Shown piece after piece: positions 1 through 9,595 of a DNA stretch of 64,000 nt. Both the position numbers and the translations under genes were made by a program. Where the stretch lies: the NCBI GenBank assembly GCA_029209985.1, contig JARGNZ010000006.1, forward strand, positions 1 through 64,000. Direction: 5' to 3'. The notes under the pieces are model-generated. The model worked only from the letters and a program-made list of their open reading frames with translations, searched no databases and was not told the origin of the DNA. The stretch is from Parvibaculaceae bacterium. GTDB taxonomy: Bacteria; Pseudomonadota; Alphaproteobacteria; Parvibaculales; Parvibaculaceae. Within the stretch, counting starts at the first letter, position 1. Each line of letters opens with the position of its first letter.

Positions 1-42
1 AACACAGTTTTGTAAGGCGTGGGATCGTTGGGAGGAAGTGAA

Positions 43-519
43 ATGTTGAAAGTGGTTTTAGGTTCGGTCGTGGCCCTTTTTTTGGGTTTTGGTTTCATCT
101 CGGGGGGAGATGCCACTGCAACAGAGGTTCGGGTAGAGACCGCAAAAGAAGGCACGATGAACGTTGCTTTGTTGGAGGCACATTATGCAGAGTGTATGAA
201 AAAATTTGACGGGTATGCACAAAGCACGCGGGCGTGCGTGGGGGCCTCTTTTGATGAACAAGATGCGTATCTCAATAAACTTTGGGCGGACATAAAAGCA
301 AAGCTTGAGAGCCGGAAGGAAAACCCAGAGGCATTCGCGACTTTGTTGGAGGCGCAACGCCAATGGCTCGGTTACCGTGATGCGAGCTGCCGGTTCTATT
401 ATGATATGGATGGCACGATTTGGCGGATGCTGGCGAGAGACTGCCGGTTTAACGTCGTGCAAGGGCGTTTGAAGGTGCTGGAACATTTCTATACAAGCCT
501 ATTGGATATGGACCTCTAA
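43..519 (+). CDS. secreted LprI-like (DUF1311) protein
   Basis: Predicted 158-residue exported protein of the DUF1311/LprI N-terminal-like family. It opens with a basic residue and a hydrophobic stretch ending near GDATA (about residue 26), which looks like a Sec signal peptide, so it should act in the periplasm. The family hallmark is seen in the C-terminal half: paired cysteines and the block EAQRQWLGYRDASC near residue 105. Some family members inhibit lysozyme; most have no known role, and I would not assign one. The ATG at 43 is chosen because GGAGGA lies 6 bases upstream; an in-frame GTG at 19 has no such site. The next gene begins 23 bases later on the same strand. Confidence 0.75.
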   Translation: MLKVVLGSVVALFLGFGFISGGDATATEVRVETAKEGTMNVALLEAHYAECMKKFDGYAQSTRACVGASFDEQDAYLNKLWADIKAKLESRKENPEAFATLLEAQRQWLGYRDASCRFYYDMDGTIWRMLARDCRFNVVQGRLKVLEHFYTSLLDMDL

Positions 520-542
520 TTTTAGAACGAGAGAACGTGGCT

Positions 543-1289
543 ATGAAAAAAGTTGCCTTGATTACAGGCGGTGGGCGCGGCATTGGGGCGGCGACAGCCA
601 AACTTGCGGCCCAGAGTGGGTATGATGTTTGCTTTAGTTATGTCTCAAATGATGAGGCGGCTGCGCGAGTGGTTGCGGCGTGCGAAGCAGAAGGGGCTCA
701 GGCGCTGGCCGTTAAAAGTGACGTAGCGCGGTCTGACGAGGTGACGACATTATTTGAAGCCTGTGATGCGCGGTTTGGGCGGCTTGACCTGCTGGTCAAT
801 AATGCGGGGATTATTGGCGCAGCGAGTAGTGTGTCTAAGTTGCCAGATGATGTGTTGAAGCGCACATTTGAGGTGAATGTATTTGGTGCCTTTTACTGTG
901 CGCGCGCGGCGATCCCTCGCATGGCGTTGAGCGCGGGGGGGACGGGCGGTGTCATCATCAACATTTCCTCTATGGCTGCACGTATCGGCAGCGCCCATGA
1001 ATATGTGCATTACGCGGCTTCCAAGGGGGCGCTTGATAGTTTTACGATCGGTCTTTCTAAGGAACTGGGGCGCGACGGCATTCGGGTGAACGGTATTCAT
1101 GCGGGAACTGCCGACACTGAAATTCACACGTTGTCCGGGAACCCGGACCGGCCGCAAATGGTCGCTGATACATCGCCGCTGGGGCGCGTTGGGTTGCCGT
1201 TGGATATGGCAGAGGCGGTGGTCTGGTTGGCCTCACCAAAAGCTGATTATATTACCGGGGCCACTTTGAGCGTTTCTGGGGGGCTTTAA
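543..1289 (+). CDS. SDR-family NAD(P)-dependent oxidoreductase
   Basis: A 248-residue short-chain dehydrogenase/reductase, the usual length for the classical family. The Rossmann dinucleotide motif TGGGRGIG is near residue 9, NNAG near residue 85, the catalytic serine lies in INISSMAA and the YxxxK pair in YAASK. The C-terminal GATLSVSGGL matches the 3-oxoacyl-ACP reductase/glucose dehydrogenase-like branch. The real substrate cannot be read from the sequence. The ATG at 543 was preferred over the in-frame GTG two codons earlier. It may be co-transcribed with the LprI-like gene upstream. No clear terminator follows before the mgtE gene 190 bases on. Confidence 0.85.
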   Translation: MKKVALITGGGRGIGAATAKLAAQSGYDVCFSYVSNDEAAARVVAACEAEGAQALAVKSDVARSDEVTTLFEACDARFGRLDLLVNNAGIIGAASSVSKLPDDVLKRTFEVNVFGAFYCARAAIPRMALSAGGTGGVIINISSMAARIGSAHEYVHYAASKGALDSFTIGLSKELGRDGIRVNGIHAGTADTEIHTLSGNPDRPQMVADTSPLGRVGLPLDMAEAVVWLASPKADYITGATLSVSGGL

Positions 1290-1476
1290 GCGGAGAGGGG
1301 GCGTGTAAATGCCTCTGTTTTGTGGTATGCTTTGACGGCGTTAGATTATTGCAGACCCGTTAGATTTCGGCGTGACAGGTAGGGCTTGTCATGCGAAGAA
1401 GGATAAAGCTTTGCAGTGAGCGAGTGCCTATATCGAACTTGCAAGGCTTCTGATGCCTGTATCGACGAGGTGATGT

Positions 1477-2859
1477 GTGACAGACCAGACTGGTAAGCAG
1501 CTGAACGATGAGTGGGAAACGCCCCTTACTCCCGCTTTTGTACGCCAGGTTGTCACTGCTTTAGATCGTTTAGATGGTGATGAGGCCCGTCGCCTCGTGT
1601 TGCCGCTGCGCCCAGCAGATTGTGCTGAACTTCTCGATTTACTCCGCACTGATGAACGCCGCTATTTGGTTGAGACGCTTGGGGCCGACTTGCATGCGGA
1701 TGTCATGCCTGAGTTGGATGAGGGCATTCGTGATGACGTTGTGGAGATTTTGGACTCAGACGTGATTGCGGCCGCGCTTCAAGAGATGGAAACAGATGAT
1801 GCTGTTTACGTCATTGAAGACATGGATGAGCGCGACCAGCGTGAGATTCTAGATCAACTCCCCGCCGATGATAGAGCTGCTATTGAGCAGTCATTGGAAT
1901 ACCCGGAAGATAGTGCGGGCCGGTTGATGCAGCGGGAGCTGGTGGCGGTGCCGCCGTTCTGGGATGTGGGTCAAGTGATTGACTATATGCGTCAAGCTGA
2001 TGACCTTCCCGATGAATTTTATGAGATTTTTGTCGTTGATCCGTCTCACCGCCCAGTGGGGACGTTGCCGCTCTATCGGGCCATGCGTTCCTCGCGTGAT
2101 ATGAAAATCTCTGACTTGATGATCCCAGAACAGACCCTTCTGGGTGTTGAGACCGACCGCGAAGACGTGGCCCGCCAGTTTGAGAAATACGATTTGATTT
2201 CTGCTGCGGTGGTGGACGGGGAAGGCCGTCTTGTGGGTGTGATTACGGTCGATGACATCGTTGAAGTGATTGCCGACGAAGCCAGCGAAGACATCATGTT
2301 GATGGGTGGTGTTGGTTCTGAAGAAAGCGTCACCGACAGTGTTTTTGAAACCACCCGAGGCCGGTTTTCCTGGCTGTTTCTAAATTTACTGACGGCGATC
2401 ATGGCCTCGCTTGTGATCTCTTTGTTTGATGCGACGATTGAACAGATGGTGGCATTAGCTGTGTTGATGCCAATTGTTGCGTCTATGGGGGGGAATGCAG
2501 GCACGCAAACTATGACGATTGCTGTGCGTTCTTTGGCGACACGTGATCTGGTGTCGATGAATGCTCGACGTATTGTCACACGTGAGGTCTTAGTTGGGCT
2601 GGCGAATGGGGTGATGTTTGCCGTTCTTATGGGGAGTATTGGCGGCTTGTGGTTTGGCAACTTTACGCTTGGGCTTGTGCTTGCTGCTGCGATGGTTGTG
2701 AATATGGTGGTGGCTGGCTTTGCGGGGATCCTCATTCCTCTTGGGCTTGAGAAAATGAAAGTTGATCCGGCAGTCTCCTCGGCTGTCTTTTTGACCACTG
2801 TGACAGACATTGTTGGCTTCTTTGCGTTCCTCGGAATGGCTGCGCTGTGGCTAATTTAG
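1477..2859 (+). CDS. mgtE: magnesium transporter MgtE
   Basis: A 460-residue MgtE-type Mg2+ channel of the inner membrane. The N-terminal half is the acidic MgtE_N superhelical domain (DADDR-like repeats up to about residue 125). Next come two CBS domains (about 130-260, with VVDPSHRPVG and VVDGEGRLVGVITVDD), which sense cytoplasmic Mg2+. The C-terminal third has five hydrophobic helices, and the conserved pore segment PIVASMGGNAGTQ is present. Length and domain order are those of a complete family member. The start is a GTG with GAGG 6 bases upstream; no in-frame ATG fits. The gene stands alone between an SDR gene and the isovaleryl-CoA operon; no Mg2+-responsive leader was recognised in the 190 bases before it. 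Confidence 0.93.
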   Translation: MTDQTGKQLNDEWETPLTPAFVRQVVTALDRLDGDEARRLVLPLRPADCAELLDLLRTDERRYLVETLGADLHADVMPELDEGIRDDVVEILDSDVIAAALQEMETDDAVYVIEDMDERDQREILDQLPADDRAAIEQSLEYPEDSAGRLMQRELVAVPPFWDVGQVIDYMRQADDLPDEFYEIFVVDPSHRPVGTLPLYRAMRSSRDMKISDLMIPEQTLLGVETDREDVARQFEKYDLISAAVVDGEGRLVGVITVDDIVEVIADEASEDIMLMGGVGSEESVTDSVFETTRGRFSWLFLNLLTAIMASLVISLFDATIEQMVALAVLMPIVASMGGNAGTQTMTIAVRSLATRDLVSMNARRIVTREVLVGLANGVMFAVLMGSIGGLWFGNFTLGLVLAAAMVVNMVVAGFAGILIPLGLEKMKVDPAVSSAVFLTTVTDIVGFFAFLGMAALWLI

Positions 2860-2884
2860 TCAAATAAAATCAGCTTAACCTTAC

Positions 2885-3005
2885 GGAAACGGCGTTTCCA
2901 CTGACTGGTCAAACGCCCCCTTCATCTGCTATCAATAGGCCGCTGAATTGGCGTGATTGCGTCAATTCATAACGGACATTGTGACGAAGATCTCGCTTAA
3001 GCGAG
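2885..3005. promoter_or_regulatory. three inverted repeats before the leucine-degradation operon
   Basis: The 160-base gap between mgtE and the isovaleryl-CoA dehydrogenase gene holds three palindromes. GGAAACG-g-CGTTTCC at 2885-2899 is perfect (7-1-7). GAATTGgCG-6-CGtCAATTC at 2945-2968 has one mismatch. CTCGCTTAAGCGAG at 2992-3005 is perfect and touches the ribosome binding site GGAGGG. Such sites are typical of repressor operators. Leucine/isovalerate operons in other proteobacteria are controlled by LiuR (MerR family) or LiuQ (TetR family), but no regulator gene lies next to this operon, so which protein binds is unknown. Confidence 0.5.
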
Positions 3006-3020
3006 GCGGAGGGACCTTTC

Positions 3021-4193
3021 ATGGCACTGGTAAATTATCCATCATTGAATTTTGATTTGGGAGAGACTGCCGATATGTTGCGTGCGAGCGTGACGGCATT
3101 TTCTCAAGCTGAGATTGCGCCCCGTGCCGCAGAGATTGACCAATCTAACGAGTTCCCCGCTGACCTGTGGCGTAAGATGGGCGATCTGGGCATCTTGGGC
3201 ATGACGGTTGGTGAAGAATACGGGGGCACCGGCCTTGGGTACTTGGAACATATGGTCGCCATGGAAGAAGTCAGCCGGGGTTCTGCCAGTGTTGGCCTTT
3301 CTTATGGGGCGCATTCAAACTTGTGCATGAACCAGTTGAACCGATGGGGCACTGAGGCGCAGAAGCTCAAGTTTTTACCAAAGCTTTCCAGCGGTGAATT
3401 TGTTGGCGCGCTGGCGATGAGTGAGCCGGGTGCTGGGTCTGATGTTGTGTCCATGAAGTTGAAAGCAGAAAAGAAGGGCGATCGCTACGTCCTCAACGGC
3501 TCTAAGTTTTGGATTACGAATGGGCCGGATGCTGATGTGTTGGTTGTTTATGCCAAAACAGACCCGGATGCGGGATCACGCGGGATTACGGCGTTTCTGA
3601 TTGAGAAAAACTTTAAGGGCTTTTCGGTTGCTCAGAAGCTCGACAAGCTGGGTATGCGCGGATCAAACACGGGAGAGCTTGTGTTTGAAGACTGCGAGGT
3701 GCCGGAAGAAAACATCATGGGTCCCCTAAACGGTGGGGTGGGTGTTTTGATGAGTGGTTTGGATTATGAGCGGGTTGTGCTGTCTGGTGGGCCATTGGGC
3801 ATTATGCAAGCCTGCATGGATGTAGTGCTGCCGTATATTCATGAGCGGGAGCAGTTTGGACAGGCCATTGGCACCTTCCAATTGATGCAGGGTAAAGTTG
3901 CGGACATGTATGCCACCATGAATGCGTGCCGGGCTTATGCCTATACGGTTGCCAAAGCGTGTGACCGTGGTGAAACCACCCGGAAAGATGCTGCTGGTGT
4001 GATTTTGTATGCGGCTGAAAAAGCAACGTGGATGGCTTTGGAGGCTATCCAAACCTTGGGCGGCAATGGTTATATCAATGATTATCCGACTGGCCGGTTG
4101 TTGCGTGACGCCAAATTGTACGAGATTGGCGCAGGAACAAGTGAAGTGCGCCGCATGTTGATTGGGCGTGAATTGTTTCAAGAGACGGCGTAG
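3021..4193 (+). CDS. ivd: isovaleryl-CoA dehydrogenase
   Basis: A 390-residue FAD-dependent acyl-CoA dehydrogenase, the normal length. It should oxidise isovaleryl-CoA to 3-methylcrotonyl-CoA in leucine breakdown, passing electrons to ETF. Signature blocks are [18 protein letters not shown] (FAD/substrate loop, near residue 130), [25 protein letters not shown]-like [10 protein letters not shown] near residue 275, and the C-terminal [21 protein letters not shown] and [10 protein letters not shown]. The substrate is inferred from similarity plus the methylcrotonyl-CoA carboxylase genes downstream; a general short-branched-chain enzyme would look similar. The ATG follows GGAGGG by 8 bases. First gene of an apparent five-gene operon. 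Confidence 0.92.
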   Translation: MALVNYPSLNFDLGETADMLRASVTAFSQAEIAPRAAEIDQSNEFPADLWRKMGDLGILGMTVGEEYGGTGLGYLEHMVAMEEVSRGSASVGLSYGAHSNLCMNQLNRWGTEAQKLKFLPKLSSGEFVGALAMSEPGAGSDVVSMKLKAEKKGDRYVLNGSKFWITNGPDADVLVVYAKTDPDAGSRGITAFLIEKNFKGFSVAQKLDKLGMRGSNTGELVFEDCEVPEENIMGPLNGGVGVLMSGLDYERVVLSGGPLGIMQACMDVVLPYIHEREQFGQAIGTFQLMQGKVADMYATMNACRAYAYTVAKACDRGETTRKDAAGVILYAAEKATWMALEAIQTLGGNGYINDYPTGRLLRDAKLYEIGAGTSEVRRMLIGRELFQETA

Positions 4194-4272
4194 AGATTAT
4201 TCCTCCGCACCTCTTTTATGAATTTGGCACATGAGAACGGGCTTTGTCCGTCTAGCAGAACAGGAAATTTCA

Positions 4273-5460
4273 ATGAGTACACATGAACCGATTGCAATCG
4301 TCTCGGCTGCCCGCACGCCTTTAGGTGGTTTTCAGGGGAGCCTATCTGCGAAGGCTGGACCGGAACTTGGTGCGATTGCGGTGGCGCAAGCTGTGGCAAA
4401 TGCTGCTTTGGCACCGGCAGATGTCGATGAAGCCTTCATGGGGTGTGTGCTGTCGGCTGGCGCAAAACAAGCACCGGGCAGGCAGGCTATTCGCCTTGCG
4501 GGGTTGGATGATCAAACCCCGTGCACAACGATCAATAAAGTATGCGGCTCTGGCCTTAAAACGGTCATGCTTGCGCATGATGCCTTGGCTCTTGGCCGTG
4601 GCAAGGTGATGATTGCAGGGGGGATGGAAAGTATGACCAATGCGCCGTACATCCTACCCAAAGCACGTGAAGGTATGCGGATGGGGCATGGGGGTGTCTT
4701 GGACCACATTTTTCTGGATGGGTTGGAAGATGCCTATGAAGGGAAATTGATGGGTGTATATGCAGAAGCAACTTCCAAGCACTATCAATTTACCCGTGAC
4801 GCACAAGACGCCTATGCGATTGAATCGTTACGGCGTGCAAAGCAAGCCAGTGAAGATGGCTTGTTTGCGGATGAAATTGCGCCGGTAACGATTAAGGGCC
4901 GTAAGGGGACTACGGTTGTGTCTCAGGACGATCAGCCGTTTAAGGCGGACCCAAGCAAGATACCTAATTTGAAACCCGCTTTTGCGCCGGATGGCAGCGT
5001 GACGGCTGCAAATTCTAGCTCTATTTCTGATGGGGCGGCGGCGCTTGTGTTGATGCCTCTGTCTGAAGCAGAGCGCCGGGGGCTGGCACCGTTGGCTCTT
5101 ATTCGTGGCCAAGCAGGCCATGCCCATGAGCCGCGCTGGTTTACCACGGCACCGGTCACTGCAATGAGTAACCTTCTGGATCAAGTCGGGTGGTCTGCTA
5201 ACGATGTGGACCTTTATGAGATCAATGAAGCATTTGCCTGTGTGACCATGGCTGCCATGCACGACATGAATTTGCCGCATGAAAAAGTAAATGTTCACGG
5301 CGGGGCATGTGCATTGGGTCATCCAATTGGGGCGTCTGGTGCCCGGATTTTGGTGACGCTGTTGAACGCGATGAAACAGCGTGATGTGGCCAAAGGCGTT
5401 GCCTCTCTGTGCATTGGTGGTGGTGAAGCGGTGGCTGTGGCGGTTGAACGGGTGAGCTAA
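4273..5460 (+). CDS. acetyl-CoA C-acetyltransferase (thiolase)
   Basis: A 395-residue degradative-type thiolase. The nucleophilic Cys91 sits in NKVCGSGLK, the active-site His in GGACALGHPIGASG near residue 350, and the second catalytic Cys in SLCIGGGEAVA near residue 380. It should cleave acetoacetyl-CoA into two acetyl-CoA (or the reverse). Here this fits the acetoacetate released at the end of leucine degradation, since it lies between ivd and the carboxylase genes, 79 bases after ivd. The ATG at 4273 is preceded by AGGAAA; an in-frame ATG at 4231 would add 14 residues outside the conserved fold. A paralogue acting on other 3-ketoacyl-CoAs cannot be excluded. Confidence 0.9.
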   Translation: MSTHEPIAIVSAARTPLGGFQGSLSAKAGPELGAIAVAQAVANAALAPADVDEAFMGCVLSAGAKQAPGRQAIRLAGLDDQTPCTTINKVCGSGLKTVMLAHDALALGRGKVMIAGGMESMTNAPYILPKAREGMRMGHGGVLDHIFLDGLEDAYEGKLMGVYAEATSKHYQFTRDAQDAYAIESLRRAKQASEDGLFADEIAPVTIKGRKGTTVVSQDDQPFKADPSKIPNLKPAFAPDGSVTAANSSSISDGAAALVLMPLSEAERRGLAPLALIRGQAGHAHEPRWFTTAPVTAMSNLLDQVGWSANDVDLYEINEAFACVTMAAMHDMNLPHEKVNVHGGACALGHPIGASGARILVTLLNAMKQRDVAKGVASLCIGGGEAVAVAVERVS

Positions 5461-5496
5461 GCCGTTGCAAGTGAAATGCTAAATGCGAAACGATTG

Positions 5497-5514
5497 GATG
5501 GGCATCGGCCCATC
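5497..5514 (+). other. hairpin in the thiolase-mccB gap
   Basis: GATGGGC-ATCG-GCCCATC forms a perfect 7-bp stem with a 4-base loop, 38 bases before the mccB start. It has no T-run, so it is probably not a terminator; it may separate the upper and lower parts of the operon mRNA or stabilise an mRNA end. Confidence 0.4.
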
Positions 5515-5552
5515 TGATGGGTTCGAGAGTTGAATGTAATAAGGAAACCTTT

Positions 5553-7160
5553 ATGTCGGTTTTAACGTCTCAAATATCTTCAAAAAGCGAGAGCTTTCAG
5601 GCCAATAAAAAGGCGATGAATGAGTTGTTGGACGACCTTGCGGTGCAGCGTGCAAAACATGCGGCTGGTGGTAGCGAGGCTTCTCGGGCGCGTCACATTT
5701 CGCGCGGCAAATTGTTGCCAAGGGATCGAGTGTACGGGTTGCTTGATCCGGGCACGCCTTTTCTTGAGCTTTCTGCGATGGCCGCACATGGGCAATATGG
5801 GGGTGAAATCCATGGAGCCGGTGTGATCACGGGTGTTGGTCGCGTGTCGGGTTTGGAGTGCATGATTGTTTGTAATGATGCAACGATCAAAGGCGGGACT
5901 TATTACCCCGAAACGGTGAAGAAGCATTTGCGGGCGCAGGAAGTGGCGTTGGAAAATAATCTGCCGTGTATCTACTTGGTGGATTCTGGTGGAGCGAATT
6001 TGCCGAACCAAGCTGATATTTTTCCTGATCGAGATCACTTTGGGCGGATATTTTTTAATCAAGCAAATATGTCCTCGAAAGGCATTCCGCAAATAGCTGT
6101 GGTGATGGGCTCGTGTACGGCGGGCGGTGCTTATGTGCCGGCGATGTCTGATGAGACCATTATTGTTAAAAATCAAGGCACGATCTTTTTGGGTGGCCCG
6201 CCTCTTGTGAAGGCGGCAACTGGGGAAGTTGTGACGGCTGAAGATTTGGGCGGGGCAGATGTGCACTCGCGGACAAGCGGTGTGACTGACCACTATGCGG
6301 TGGATGATACCCATGCTTTGGCTATTGCACGCCGTATTGTGGGCACATTAAACCGCGAGAAGAAAGTCGATATTACGCTGAGGGAACCGGTTGAGCCTTT
6401 GTATGACCCGGCAGAGCTGGAAGGTGTCGTGCCGACTTCTTTGTCTGTGCAATATGATGTGCGCGAAGTGATTTCCCGTTTGGTTGATGGGTCAGAGTTT
6501 GATGAGTTCAAAAAACTGTACGGCACAACGCTGGTCACTGGCTTTGCGCGGCTATACGGCATGCCAGTTGGCATCATTGCGAACAATGGCATTTTGTTTT
6601 CTGAGTCTGCGCAAAAGGGCGCTCATTTTATTGAGCTTTGCTGTCAACGGCGTATTCCGCTTCTGTTCTTGCAAAACATTTCTGGCTTCATGGTGGGCCG
6701 TGCATATGAAGCAGGCGGGATTGCAAAAGACGGTGCCAAATTGGTGACGGCGGTGGCAACGGCTAAAGTGCCGAAATTGACCCTTGTGATTGGTGGCTCA
6801 TATGGCGCTGGGAATTACGGCATGTGTGGGCGGGCGTACAGCCCCCGGTTTATGTTCACGTGGCCGAACTCGCGTATCTCTGTTATGGGCGGCGAACAGG
6901 CGGCAAGTGTGCTGGCAACGGTGACACGCGATGGCATGGACGCGCGCGGCAAAGAATGGAGCGGGGAGGAAGAGGAAGCCTTTAAGGCACCGATCCGTGA
7001 TCAATACGAGGTTGAAGGCCATCCTTATTTTGCGACATCGCGCATTTGGGATGACGGCATTATTGCACCAGGTGAAAGCCGCCGGGTGTTGGGTTTGGCA
7101 TTGTCGGCGACGTTGAACGCCCCTGTAACAGAGACGCAGTTCGGCGTCTTCAGAATGTAG
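5553..7160 (+). CDS. mccB: methylcrotonyl-CoA carboxylase, carboxyltransferase (beta) subunit
   Basis: A 535-residue acyl-CoA carboxyltransferase of the MCC beta type (also called LiuB). It transfers CO2 from biotin to 3-methylcrotonyl-CoA, giving 3-methylglutaconyl-CoA. The two crotonase-like halves are visible: the N-terminal one with [20 protein letters not shown] and [16 protein letters not shown], and the C-terminal one with [13 protein letters not shown] and [19 protein letters not shown]. The motif [10 protein letters not shown] is characteristic of MCC rather than propionyl-CoA carboxylase. The ATG at 5553 has AAGGAAA upstream; the in-frame ATG at 5517 lies just behind a hairpin and has none. 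The biotin-carrying partner begins 9 bases downstream. Confidence 0.94.
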   Translation: MSVLTSQISSKSESFQANKKAMNELLDDLAVQRAKHAAGGSEASRARHISRGKLLPRDRVYGLLDPGTPFLELSAMAAHGQYGGEIHGAGVITGVGRVSGLECMIVCNDATIKGGTYYPETVKKHLRAQEVALENNLPCIYLVDSGGANLPNQADIFPDRDHFGRIFFNQANMSSKGIPQIAVVMGSCTAGGAYVPAMSDETIIVKNQGTIFLGGPPLVKAATGEVVTAEDLGGADVHSRTSGVTDHYAVDDTHALAIARRIVGTLNREKKVDITLREPVEPLYDPAELEGVVPTSLSVQYDVREVISRLVDGSEFDEFKKLYGTTLVTGFARLYGMPVGIIANNGILFSESAQKGAHFIELCCQRRIPLLFLQNISGFMVGRAYEAGGIAKDGAKLVTAVATAKVPKLTLVIGGSYGAGNYGMCGRAYSPRFMFTWPNSRISVMGGEQAASVLATVTRDGMDARGKEWSGEEEEAFKAPIRDQYEVEGHPYFATSRIWDDGIIAPGESRRVLGLALSATLNAPVTETQFGVFRM

Positions 7161-7169
7161 GATGAACCA

Positions 7170-9158
7170 ATGAAAAGCATTCTGATTGCTAATCGTGGAG
7201 AGATTGCGTGCCGGGTTATTAGTACGGCGCGGACAATGGGACTTCGCACTATTGCGGTGTATTCTGAGGCTGATGCGGACGCGCTGCATGTGCGTTTGGC
7301 GGATGAGGCTTACTCCATTGGGGGAAGTGCAGCCACGGAGTCTTATTTGAAAGGTGACGTGATTTTGGACGTTGCCAAAAAGGCGGGTGCGCACAGTATT
7401 CATCCGGGATATGGGTTTTTGTCTGAGAACGCGGGCTTTGCAGAAGCTTGTGAGCAGGAAGGCATCATCTTTATTGGCCCAAAGTCGGATTCTATTCGTG
7501 CGATGGGACTGAAAGATGCGGCCAAGGTTTTGATGGAAAAAGCGGGTGTTCCCGTGGTGCCAGGATATCACGGGGATATTCAAAGCGCGGAACACTTGGC
7601 GGCTGAAGCCGAAAAAGTTGGTTACCCTGTTTTAATTAAAGCGGTTGCGGGCGGTGGCGGTAAAGGCATGCGGCTGGTGGAAGACGCAAAGGGGTTTGAT
7701 AAAGCCCTTGCCTCTGCCCAACGCGAAGCGGCATCTGCCTTTAGTGATGACCGCGTCTTGATTGAACGGTTTGTAACCTCTCCGCGCCACATTGAAATTC
7801 AAGTGTTTGGAGATGGGCAGGGGGAAGCCGTCTATTTGTTTGAGCGTGATTGTTCCCTCCAACGTCGTCACCAAAAGGTTGTGGAAGAAGCCCCCGCACC
7901 GGGCATGACACCAGAGATGCGGGCGGCCATGGGCGAGGCTGCTGTTGCGGCGGCTAAGGCGATTAATTATCGCGGGGCTGGTACTGTGGAATTTATCGTG
8001 GATGGGTCTAATGGCCTGCGTCCCGATGGATTTTTCTTCATGGAAATGAATACACGTTTGCAAGTTGAGCATCCTGTCACGGAGATGATTACGGGTGAGG
8101 ACTTGGTTGAATGGCAAATCCGCGTGGCGCGTGGGGAAGGCTTGCCAAAAAGCCAAGGGGCTTTGACGCTTTCGGGCCATGCGGTTGAAGCGCGTATTTA
8201 TGCAGAAGACCCGGCTAAGAAATTCTTCCCCTCTACAGGCCGTTTGGCACGTCTGCAGTTTCCTGAAGAAAGTGCGACTGTACGGGTGGACACAGGAGTT
8301 GTGGAAGGCCAAGAGGTCTCGATGTTCTATGATCCGATGATCGCTAAGTTGATCGTCTGGGGCGAGAACCGGGAAGATGCTTTGGCCGGTTTGCAGGATG
8401 CTTTGGAAGCTACCCAAATTTCTGGACTGAAGCATAACGTTGGCTTTCTTGCTGCCATCGCGGGGCATAAAGTTTTCGGCGCTGCTGAGATTGATACGGG
8501 TTTTATCGATCGCCATCTTGGTGATTTGGTGCCTGCAACGGATGCGGTGCCGACGGCTGTACTTGCATGTGCAGCGGCCTATGAAAGCGGTAAGCGGGTT
8601 GCCTGTGGGAATGACCTGTCGCCGTGGGCTGATACGGATAGCTGGATTTTGGGCGGTCAACGGGGTGAGCGGTTTGTGCTTTCTTACGGGGAGAATGACC
8701 TTGTGATGAGTGTTGTTGGCCAGGCCTCAAACATGGCAATAACGTGCGGTGACGTGCAGGTAGCTGTACAAGACGTTCGCCTTTCGCCGCGCGACATTAG
8801 CGTGTCGATAGAAGGGGCATCTGTGCGTATGGGCTGCGTTGAACGTCCAACTGGGTTTGCTCTGATGCATCTGGGCATGACCTATGACTTTGGTCGGCCT
8901 GATCCGCTGGATGTTGACTTAGATCAGGGGGCTTCGGGGTCAAAAGCTGTGGCGCCTATGCCGGGCAAGGTTATTCAGGTTGTGGTTTCTGCGGGTGACC
9001 GAGTGCGCAAAGGGGATGCTCTGGTTGTCGTTGAGGCGATGAAGATGGAGCAAACCGTTCAAGCCCCACAAGATGGTAAAGTTGCAGAGGTGACTGTGAG
9101 CATTGGTGAGCAAGTAGAAGGCGGTGCGGTGTTGGTTAAGTTTGAGGAAGAAGCTTGA
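7170..9158 (+). CDS. mccA: methylcrotonyl-CoA carboxylase, biotin-containing (alpha) subunit
   Basis: A 662-residue biotin carboxylase plus biotin carrier protein (also called LiuD), normal length. The N-terminal Rossmann-like biotin carboxylase domain starts with ILIANRGEIACRVI. The ATP-grasp region holds the glycine-rich loop KAVAGGGGKGMRLV (about residue 155) and MEMNTRLQVEHPVTE (about 290). A linker domain follows from about 450, and the biotinyl domain ends the protein with EAMKMEQ, the modified lysine being about residue 625. It uses ATP and bicarbonate to charge biotin for the beta subunit encoded just before it. The stop codon overlaps the TTG start of the next gene. Confidence 0.94.
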   Translation: MKSILIANRGEIACRVISTARTMGLRTIAVYSEADADALHVRLADEAYSIGGSAATESYLKGDVILDVAKKAGAHSIHPGYGFLSENAGFAEACEQEGIIFIGPKSDSIRAMGLKDAAKVLMEKAGVPVVPGYHGDIQSAEHLAAEAEKVGYPVLIKAVAGGGGKGMRLVEDAKGFDKALASAQREAASAFSDDRVLIERFVTSPRHIEIQVFGDGQGEAVYLFERDCSLQRRHQKVVEEAPAPGMTPEMRAAMGEAAVAAAKAINYRGAGTVEFIVDGSNGLRPDGFFFMEMNTRLQVEHPVTEMITGEDLVEWQIRVARGEGLPKSQGALTLSGHAVEARIYAEDPAKKFFPSTGRLARLQFPEESATVRVDTGVVEGQEVSMFYDPMIAKLIVWGENREDALAGLQDALEATQISGLKHNVGFLAAIAGHKVFGAAEIDTGFIDRHLGDLVPATDAVPTAVLACAAAYESGKRVACGNDLSPWADTDSWILGGQRGERFVLSYGENDLVMSVVGQASNMAITCGDVQVAVQDVRLSPRDISVSIEGASVRMGCVERPTGFALMHLGMTYDFGRPDPLDVDLDQGASGSKAVAPMPGKVIQVVVSAGDRVRKGDALVVVEAMKMEQTVQAPQDGKVAEVTVSIGEQVEGGAVLVKFEEEA

Positions 9159-9589
9159 GCGTTCATCTCATAAAATTATGTGTTGGTGTGAGTGAGCCGG
9201 AAGAGCTGGAAGCTTGGCAGGCCCGCCGTGTTGCGGAGAAAAGGGCGGCAGGTATTGAACCTGAGGTGATACATATCACCCGTATGGTACCTAAGCGTGC
9301 TGAAGAGCTACTCGATGGTGGCTCTCTCTTTTGGGTAATGAAGGGCGAAATTCGCGCACGCCAAACTTTGTTGGATGTGCGGGATTTTAGAGACGAGGAG
9401 GGCGTGCGACGCTGCGCTCTTGTTCTCGACCCTGAAGTTGTGCGGACACAACGGCGGGGCCGTAGGGCCTTTCAAGGGTGGCGCTATCTTAAAGCTGAGG
9501 ATGCTCCGGCGGATGTGCGGCTTGGGGCAGATGAAGCTGAAATGCCAGAAGAAATGCGTGCTGAACTTGAAAAACTCGGACTGCTTTAA
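9155..9589 (+). CDS. DUF1489 family protein
   Basis: A 144-residue protein of the alphaproteobacterial DUF1489 family, which opens with the conserved HLIKLCVG and contains GGSLFWVMKGEIRARQ and a basic RRGRRAFQGWRYL segment near residue 105. No function is known. It starts at TTG, overlapping the mccA stop by four bases (TTGA), which implies translational coupling to the carboxylase operon. The family start HLIKLCVG right after the TTG supports this start. It ends 6 bases before the convergent panC stop, with no terminator hairpin between them. Confidence 0.85.
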   Translation: MSVHLIKLCVGVSEPEELEAWQARRVAEKRAAGIEPEVIHITRMVPKRAEELLDGGSLFWVMKGEIRARQTLLDVRDFRDEEGVRRCALVLDPEVVRTQRRGRRAFQGWRYLKAEDAPADVRLGADEAEMPEEMRAELEKLGLL

Positions 9590-9595
9590 GGGCGT

